Source: Cymodocea nodosa
Taxonomy: Eukaryota; Streptophyta; Magnoliopsida; Alismatales; Cymodoceaceae
Direction of reading: 5' to 3'
Assembly (NCBI GenBank): GCA_036874045.1
Contig: CM072344.1
Coordinates: forward strand, 13,984,501-14,048,500
Length of the DNA stretch: 64,000 nt
Made by a program: the position numbers and the translations under genes. Below the pieces are notes generated by a model. That model saw only the letters and a list, made by a program, of their open reading frames with translations, did not search any database and was not told the origin of the DNA. Below are positions 63,401 to 64,000 of the stretch, piece by piece; positions within the stretch are counted from its first letter, which is position 1, and each line of letters starts with the position of its first letter.

Positions 63401-64000
63401 GGGCTACAAATGAGCCCTTGGATTCAAACACATGACCTGCAGGTCGTAATGAAACATCTTGTGTCCTATAGACTACAATTATAATGTACAATTTGTTTTT
63501 TCAGTTTTGTAAATCATTAAAATCTTATTACAATGTTATTGCTTGAAATATGCATTCCTAATTTCATGTTCAGGACTTCTATTTTTAGCAAAATTTTCCT
63601 TTTCTGACTCATTTTAATAATATTTTTCTTAGGTTTTGGCTGCTCTTGGCAAAGATTATTTTGAGAATCTTCTTCCTGACATCATTCGAAACTGTTCTCA
63701 TCAAAAGGCTTCAGTTCGTGATGGATATTTGACTATGTTTAAGGTGGAAATGAAGTGGTTATTTTCAAGTAGATGATTAAATATTAGTTATGCTTTTCCT
63801 TTGCAGTAGATTTTTGTGTACATCTTCATCTTTGGACTGTTTTTTTGACAGTATTTGCCACGGTCATTGGGTGTCATGTTCCAGAATTACTTGCAGCAGG
63901 TTCTTCCTGCCATTTTAGATGGTGGGTACATTGGTTTATATGGTGCACCATTTGGGTACTATATGTAGATTAATCAAATTTTACTTTTCTTTGTAGGCCT
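6198..64000 (+). CDS. GCN1: GCN1 / ILITHYIA translational activator, internal part (32 exons)
   Basis: GCN1 is a ribosome-associated scaffold that lets uncharged tRNA activate the kinase GCN2, which phosphorylates eIF2-alpha; in plants the homologue ILA also affects immunity and development. Exons read by eye: 6198-6324, 6414-6487, 9380-9456, 20246-20282, 20356-20522, 21375-21558, 24447-24524, 34256-34375, 34467-34526, 34675-34800, 34880-34979, 35064-35233, 36099-36401, 36490-36606, 36709-36810, 36893-37042, 37187-37351, 37422-37598, 40900-41022, 41230-41310, 41431-41547, 43639-43811, 44592-44669, 44753-44900, 61124-61246, 61337-61393, 61472-61582, 61679-61870, 61942-62115, 63633-63743, 63852-63921, 63997-64000. 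All phases agree and there are no stops, so the gene looks functional. All introns are GT-AG except one GC-AG. The protein is a chain of HEAT repeats; the eEF3-like part lies in exons 24-31. The GCN2-binding C-terminus and the N-terminus are outside the window. Confidence 0.97.
7140..7529. mobile_element. 360-bp insert flanked by a 15-bp direct repeat (SINE-like)
   Basis: The 15-mer agacatggatccaac occurs at 7140-7154 and again at 7515-7529, the second copy directly after a 12-base T run ending in taa. This is the layout of a retroposed insertion with a target-site duplication. The insert (7155-7514) has no convincing A and B boxes of RNA polymerase III and no coding. A 16-mer (cacctggggcaatctt) at 7154-7169 also occurs upstream at 7101-7116. 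A SINE with a T-rich tail is one option, a processed fragment another. Confidence 0.5.
7560..8110 (-). mobile_element. LINE scrap, post-RT / zf-RVT region
   Basis: Read on the minus strand, two adjoining frames give [18 protein letters not shown] and [15 protein letters not shown], which resemble the zinc-binding RT-associated domain (W-xx-P...C...E-S-HLFF-C). A nearby [10 protein letters not shown] resembles the post-RT motif. It is badly decayed and the boundaries are guesses. Confidence 0.4.
9380..9456 (+). CDS. GCN1: GCN1 exon 3 of the window
   Basis: A 77-bp exon between a gcactgtag acceptor and an aacag/gtaata donor. It encodes [20 protein letters not shown], which corresponds to the plant GCN1 segment with the pattern KLS-DDC-CxDLLEVLL. 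It leaves phase 2, which the next exon at 20246 completes to an arginine codon. It is isolated between a 2.9-kb and a 10.8-kb intron. Confidence 0.9.
9545..9569. repeat. (TA)n microsatellite
   Basis: An uninterrupted alternating TA run of about 25 bp, about 70 bp left of the LINE target-site duplication. Confidence 0.95.
9656..13841 (-). pseudogene. LINE ORF2: endonuclease, reverse transcriptase, zf-RVT, RNase H
   Basis: Domains in order on the minus strand. Apurinic endonuclease at 13841-13140 ([15 protein letters not shown] near 13440, closing HSDHALML near 13180). Linker with [19 protein letters not shown] near 12780. RT from about 12500 ([46 protein letters not shown]; catalytic FADD in [18 protein letters not shown] near 11800). 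Post-[15 protein letters not shown] near 11040. zf-RVT CPCC...EHTVDHLFL near 10640. RNase H end [14 protein letters not shown] near 9880. The FADD box is intact but the frame is broken in several places, one clear stop lying at about 13578. Confidence 0.88.
14067..15493 (-). pseudogene. LINE ORF1: DUF4283 plus CCHC zinc knuckle
   Basis: From an ATG at 15493 the frame gives an N-terminal part to 15182. After a break, 15069-14581 carries the DUF4283 core ([20 protein letters not shown], then [20 protein letters not shown]) and the knuckle [14 protein letters not shown] (Cx2Cx4Hx4C), which binds the element's RNA in related elements. A third segment, 14558-14067, is a polar, asparagine- and lysine-rich tail. 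At least two frame breaks separate these parts. Confidence 0.85.
15419..15659. repeat. 121-bp tandem repeat at the LINE 5' end
   Basis: Two copies, from 15419 and from 15540, are almost base-for-base identical over about 119 bp (both contain gggagacattcctttcac and ctggagagctcgtcatcggg). The unit spans the presumed 5' UTR and the start of ORF1 on the minus strand. Since 121 is not a multiple of three, the upstream copy cannot extend ORF1 in frame. Confidence 0.95.
18430..18960 (-). mobile_element. Possible Copia LTR fossil remnant
   Basis: On the minus strand the string gctccagcttaagtgagaat looks like a Copia polypurine-tract and LTR junction, followed by an LTR-like AT-rich stretch to about 18430. 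It is a short, old fragment and broken; boundaries are uncertain. Confidence 0.3.
20246..20522 (+). CDS. GCN1: GCN1 exons 4-5 of the window
   Basis: Exon 20246-20282 (37 bp) encodes [12 protein letters not shown] and is one of the smallest in the gene. Exon 20356-20522 encodes [20 protein letters not shown], matching the conserved LLxHPSWxxRK motif of GCN1. A long open frame on the opposite strand (20364-20786) overlaps this exon and is only its antisense shadow. The second exon ends in phase 2 (gaa ag) and is completed to serine by the exon at 21375. Confidence 0.93.
20982..21306 (+). mobile_element. TRIM-like miniature LTR fossil
   Basis: Two direct terminal repeats of about 115 bp (20982-21099 and 21193-21306) share strings such as tttaaaaagaaaagaa and atatagaaatagag and both end in aaca. 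Directly after the first repeat stands tggtattaga, close to the TGGTATCAGA primer-binding site (initiator tRNA-Met) of Copia-type elements, and a purine-rich ttagggaggg precedes the second. Total about 325 bp with no coding, which fits a TRIM. The two repeats have drifted apart, so it is old. It lies wholly inside the intron before exon 6. Confidence 0.65.
21375..21558 (+). CDS. GCN1: GCN1 exon 6 of the window
   Basis: A 184-bp exon from a tttgacag acceptor to a tggaaa/gtatgt donor. It contains [18 protein letters not shown] and ends GHRESVWK, matching the plant GCN1 segment PSVEVLVK...KRDAVWK. This part of GCN1 is poorly conserved between plant families, so the residues in between are less diagnostic. 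Confidence 0.92.
22500..23320. repeat. Degenerate ATG/GTA-rich minisatellite
   Basis: About 800 bp of short related words (atgagtg, aagtatg, catgtaagtgtgcatgagc, gtgcatatg) on the + strand with strong purine/pyrimidine alternation. Because stops are rare in the complement, three long overlapping histidine-, threonine- and tyrosine-rich frames appear on the minus strand (22518-23297). They have no domain and are repeat artefacts. Confidence 0.8.
23331..23442. repeat. 37-bp direct repeat pair
   Basis: An identical 37-mer beginning attttggggaagcattgc occurs at 23331-23367 and 23406-23442. The 38 bp between them contain the near-palindromic catatcatatatcatatt. It marks the end of the minisatellite. 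Confidence 0.9.
23450..24340 (+). mobile_element. Possible LINE 3' scrap
   Basis: Near 23860-23930 one frame reads [16 protein letters not shown], similar to the zf-RVT end (HLFF-C...W), and further decayed RT-associated sequence may follow. No 3' tail or target-site duplication was fixed. Confidence 0.35.
24447..24524 (+). CDS. GCN1: GCN1 exon 7 of the window
   Basis: A 78-bp, phase 0 exon encoding [20 protein letters not shown] followed by VESVCK. It continues directly, across a 9.7-kb intron, into GLLGPMVL at 34256; the joined VCK-GLLGPM matches the Arabidopsis VCKSLLGPM. The isolated exon is easy to miss in automatic annotation. Confidence 0.9.
24921..25366. repeat. 223-bp tandem duplication
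   Basis: Two copies start at 24921 and 25144 (shared strings gcagttttctagtgaaagaa and tggaatattggtgttacttt). They differ at scattered positions. They lie at the 3' side of the minus-strand LINE and may be part of it or flanking DNA. Confidence 0.85.
29616..30676 (-). pseudogene. PIF/Harbinger transposase (DDE_Tnp_4), decayed
   Basis: Starts at an ATG at 30676 ([18 protein letters not shown]). Exon 1 (30676-30380) carries the helical N-terminal domain ([20 protein letters not shown]) and ends NVYPYFK. A GT-AG intron (30379-30296, 84 bp) joins it to [39 protein letters not shown] and [16 protein letters not shown]. The third part has [15 protein letters not shown], then [19 protein letters not shown] and ends VHNFIRK. 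The first catalytic Asp (normally GAIDGTH) is Asn here, and a TGA at 29930-29928 stands where the family has Arg (CPF-x-GVRYH). The stretch between about 30050 and 29990 is out of frame, either a second intron or damage. The enzyme should be inactive. Confidence 0.9.
31086..32185 (-). pseudogene. Myb/SANT-like DNA-binding protein of the PIF/Harbinger element
   Basis: Starts at 32185 ([20 protein letters not shown]), whose YFSWS-xx-DE pattern is the plant Myb/SANT-like (Myb_DNA-bind_3) domain. A TAG at 31966-31964 interrupts it after NIDSRMKI; the family sequence continues [18 protein letters not shown] in the same frame. A GT-AG intron (31853-31776, 78 bp) leads to [19 protein letters not shown] and then, from 31676, a polar stretch and a coiled-coil C-terminus rich in Glu, Lys and Met. 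In this superfamily the protein takes the transposase to the element ends. Confidence 0.88.
34256..34800 (+). CDS. GCN1: GCN1 exons 8-10 of the window
   Basis: Three phase 0 exons (34256-34375, 34467-34526, 34675-34800). They give [19 protein letters not shown], then [11 protein letters not shown], then [20 protein letters not shown] and [12 protein letters not shown]. The strings LSESDIKIF-TPEG-L and GVYVAE are conserved in plant GCN1. The last exon runs into a basic, low-complexity linker coded by the next exons. Confidence 0.95.
34880..35233 (+). CDS. GCN1: GCN1 exons 11-12, basic linker, joined across a GC-AG intron
   Basis: Exon 34880-34979 encodes a lysine- and arginine-rich linker ([16 protein letters not shown]...). 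It ends in phase 1 before gcaagt. Exon 35064-35233 resumes with [15 protein letters not shown], a highly conserved GCN1 motif, then [20 protein letters not shown]. The nearby GT at 34984-34985 would shift the frame into a stop, so the GC donor is the reading that keeps the conserved protein. The charged linker is typical of plant GCN1 at this position. Confidence 0.94.
34980..34981 (+). other. GC splice donor of a GC-AG intron in GCN1
   Basis: The intron 34980-35063 starts gcaagt and ends catgcag. GC-AG introns are a known minor class (about one percent of plant introns) and usually have an otherwise strong donor consensus, as here (G before, gcaagt after). Frame and family conservation on both sides demand this junction. 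Confidence 0.85.
35234..36098 (+). other. GCN1 intron, 865 bp
   Basis: AT-rich intron with no repeat or coding that I recognise. A short minus-strand open frame at 35591-35821 has no family resemblance. Confidence 0.85.
36099..36606 (+). CDS. GCN1: GCN1 exons 13-14 of the window
   Basis: Exon 36099-36401 (303 bp, the longest in the window) encodes [35 protein letters not shown] and [20 protein letters not shown]. Exon 36490-36606 encodes [19 protein letters not shown] and [13 protein letters not shown]. Together they match the GCN1 stretch [22 protein letters not shown]-type amphipathic helix pairs are visible. Both exons are phase 0 at each end. Confidence 0.96.
36709..37598 (+). CDS. GCN1: GCN1 exons 15-18 of the window
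   Basis: Exons 36709-36810, 36893-37042, 37187-37351 and 37422-37598, all phase 0. Key strings: [58 protein letters not shown] and [20 protein letters not shown]. These are almost word for word the GCN1 core of other plants. Introns here are short (70-144 bp), in contrast to the giant introns elsewhere. Confidence 0.97.
37599..40899 (+). other. GCN1 intron, 3.3 kb
   Basis: AT-rich. The part at about 38580-38980 has a look of retroelement control sequence (ttggtcagcatgatatg, and a TATA-like ccttataaagacc followed by a pyrimidine-rich stretch). No paired repeat or coding domain was found, so I do not call an element. The rest shows nothing I recognise. Confidence 0.7.
40900..41547 (+). CDS. 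GCN1: GCN1 exons 19-21 of the window
   Basis: Exons 40900-41022, 41230-41310 and 41431-41547, all phase 0. They encode [38 protein letters not shown] and [19 protein letters not shown]. This segment is among the most conserved of GCN1 and leaves no doubt about the assignment. A 3.3-kb intron precedes the block and a 2.1-kb intron follows it. Confidence 0.97.
42361..42382. repeat. Perfect 10-bp inverted repeat with 2-base centre
   Basis: Arms GAATCAACAA and TTGTTGATTC flank TT. It could fold as a tight hairpin. No matching longer inverted repeat was seen around it. Confidence 0.9.
42563..42590. repeat. CT-rich microsatellite
   Basis: A run dominated by ct repeats, followed by a tgtatgtgtatgtggtgatg GT-rich stretch. 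Confidence 0.9.
43639..44900 (+). CDS. GCN1: GCN1 exons 22-24 of the window
   Basis: Exons 43639-43811 (phase 2 end), 44592-44669 (phase 2 end) and 44753-44900. They encode [40 protein letters not shown] and [20 protein letters not shown]. The third leads into the eEF3-like HEAT region. The 9-mer GTATGTTAT stands both at the donor of 44669 and at the start of exon 44753; only the first position gives a canonical gtatgt donor and keeps EPYVIQ in frame. Confidence 0.96.
44281..44530. repeat. 140-bp partial tandem duplication in a GCN1 intron
   Basis: The string gttatttgtttcactag followed by gccatttccattttgtt occurs from 44299 and again from 44439. The intervening sequence is less similar. It lies in the intron 43812-44591, which has nothing else to report. 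Confidence 0.8.
45290..45850 (+). mobile_element. LINE 3' fragment (zf-RVT)
   Basis: An open frame of 154 codons from 45307 carries the zf-RVT domain: [20 protein letters not shown], then [18 protein letters not shown] and [18 protein letters not shown]. It is a 5'-truncated piece of a LINE ORF2 in sense orientation with the host gene. Its frame is open over the remaining length, but it lacks endonuclease and RT. The 3' end near 45850 is A-rich without a long tail. Confidence 0.8.
50238..52455. mobile_element. Unclassified 2.2-kb insert inside the LINE
   Basis: It interrupts LINE ORF2 just after [18 protein letters not shown] stands directly on both sides (50233-50237 and 52456-52460), within a longer match AATAGGGCCT / AATAGGCCT. 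The insert starts TGTTTGG but does not end in CA, has no inverted termini I could see and no coding. The string gtacaggtcgatctcacaag near 50470 looks like a motif I associate with some long plant LTRs, so a solo LTR-like fossil is possible; a Mutator-type element with a 9-10-bp duplication is the alternative. It is the youngest layer here except perhaps the PIF derivative. Confidence 0.55.
51766..52176. repeat. 137-bp tandem repeat with an internal hairpin
   Basis: Three copies start at 51766, 51903 and 52040, exactly 137 bp apart. The first two contain taactatccgatg followed by tttcggatagtta, an inverted repeat with 11-bp arms (TAACTATCCGA / TCGGATAGTTA); the third is similar but has lost one arm match. 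Each also has an acacgtgt- or acacatgt-type word. A partial unit precedes at 51724 and a decayed one follows at about 52165. Confidence 0.9.
52470..56355 (+). pseudogene. LINE ORF2, main part after the insert
   Basis: Endonuclease traces ([35 protein letters not shown] near 52780) are followed by the linker [16 protein letters not shown] near 53240. [22 protein letters not shown] near 53920, [17 protein letters not shown] near 54010, [17 protein letters not shown] near 54105, [12 protein letters not shown] near 54280 and the catalytic box in [15 protein letters not shown] near 54420 (YADD). RNase H traces near 55950-56300 include LEIETDSLL and [19 protein letters not shown]. At least six stops or frame changes interrupt it. 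Confidence 0.87.
58152..59193. mobile_element. Non-autonomous PIF/Harbinger element, 1,042 bp
   Basis: Termini GGTGGGGTTTATGCATCTAG (left) and GGGTTTGTTTATGCACCGGG (right, reverse complement) are flanked by TTA on both sides (58149-58151 and 59194-59196), the classical PIF/Harbinger target duplication. Repeated subterminal strings (ggtgtttgtgcacctggaat at 58215) match the style of the 29018-32885 element, so both belong to one family. No coding remains. It sits in the gag part of the Copia fossil. Confidence 0.88.
61124..62115 (+). CDS. GCN1: GCN1 exons 25-29, eEF3-like HEAT region
   Basis: Exons 61124-61246, 61337-61393, 61472-61582, 61679-61870 and 61942-62115, all phase 0. They encode [58 protein letters not shown] and [20 protein letters not shown]. 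This is the part of GCN1 that resembles the HEAT domain of fungal elongation factor eEF3 and contacts the ribosome in yeast. It follows a 16.2-kb intron full of transposons without any loss of frame. Confidence 0.97.
62116..63632 (+). other. GCN1 intron, 1.5 kb
   Basis: It contains a region at about 62540-62980 made of many diverged words of the type atccaaat, atctgaat and tggatat on both strands, which looks like an old inverted-repeat-rich element, and the poly-G run. A tRNA-like ggattcaaac near 63420 is too weak to call a SINE. Confidence 0.75.
63275..63301 (+). repeat. 27-base G homopolymer
   Basis: Twenty-seven consecutive G in an otherwise AT-rich intron, 332 bp before exon 30 of the window. 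It can form G-quadruplexes in DNA or pre-mRNA and is a place where sequencing is unreliable. Confidence 0.95.
63633..64000 (+). CDS. GCN1: GCN1 exons 30-32, last one cut by the window edge
   Basis: Exons 63633-63743 ([33 protein letters not shown]), 63852-63921 ([20 protein letters not shown]) and the first four bases of the next exon at 63997-64000, which complete the glycine of ILDGL. The gene continues to the right with the remaining HEAT repeats and the GCN2-binding region. Confidence 0.95.

Noticed and set aside
63400-63450. tRNA-like box B word (ggattcaaac) suggesting a SINE or tRNA
   Set aside because: There is no matching box A at the right distance, no cloverleaf, and no flanking direct repeat.
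1-64000. CRISPR arrays, bacterial operons, riboswitches, organellar or rRNA inserts
   Set aside because: None were seen; the window is intron-rich plant nuclear DNA.

Overview
The window is plant nuclear DNA and holds the middle half of one host gene, read on the + strand: GCN1 (Arabidopsis homologue ILITHYIA, ILA), the large HEAT-repeat protein that activates the eIF2-alpha kinase GCN2. I could place 32 exons from 6198 to the right edge (the last is cut by the window end). Every exon joins the next in frame, no internal stop was found, and the joined exons give about 1,300 codons. Both the gene's start (roughly the first 480 residues by my recollection of the Arabidopsis protein) and its C-terminal third to half lie outside the window. 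No other host gene, RNA gene, CRISPR array or organellar insert was seen.

The organism is a flowering plant with a large, transposon-rich, AT-rich genome. The GCN1 protein looks angiosperm. Several segments (for example the VYDAQDE stretch and the long ETARP...RK linker) look closer to the monocot version as I remember it. One LINE carries an ORF1 with zinc knuckles ahead of the DUF4283 domain, an order I associate with monocots. I lean to a non-grass monocot but cannot name the species.

Layout. 1-6197: an upstream intron with tandem repeats and a LINE fragment. 6198-9456: exons 1-3, with an intron holding a 360-bp insert flanked by a 15-bp direct repeat. 9457-20245: a 10.8-kb intron dominated by one full-length LINE (9656-15760, minus strand) with a 17-bp target-site duplication and a 121-bp tandem repeat at its 5' end. 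20246-24524: exons 4-7, with a small TRIM-like fossil and an ATG-rich minisatellite between them. 24525-34255: a 9.7-kb intron with a minus-strand LINE split by a 3.9-kb PIF/Harbinger DNA transposon. 34256-37598: a dense block of eleven exons, one of which ends at a rare GC splice donor. 37599-44900: exons 19-24. 44901-61123: a 16.2-kb intron holding a stack of nested insertions: a Copia fossil (46075-60108) contains a LINE (about 48667-56490), which itself contains an unclassified 2.2-kb insert. A 1-kb non-autonomous PIF/Harbinger element sits in another part of the Copia. 61124-64000: exons 25-32, coding for the eEF3-like HEAT region, plus a 27-G homopolymer.

In sum, less than 4 kb codes for host protein and roughly half of the rest is recognisable mobile DNA. 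I did not find a new multi-gene system. The most informative signals are the datable nested insertions, the LINE with tandem 5' monomers, a PIF/Harbinger master and non-autonomous pair, a 137-bp hairpin-bearing tandem repeat, and the GC-AG intron.
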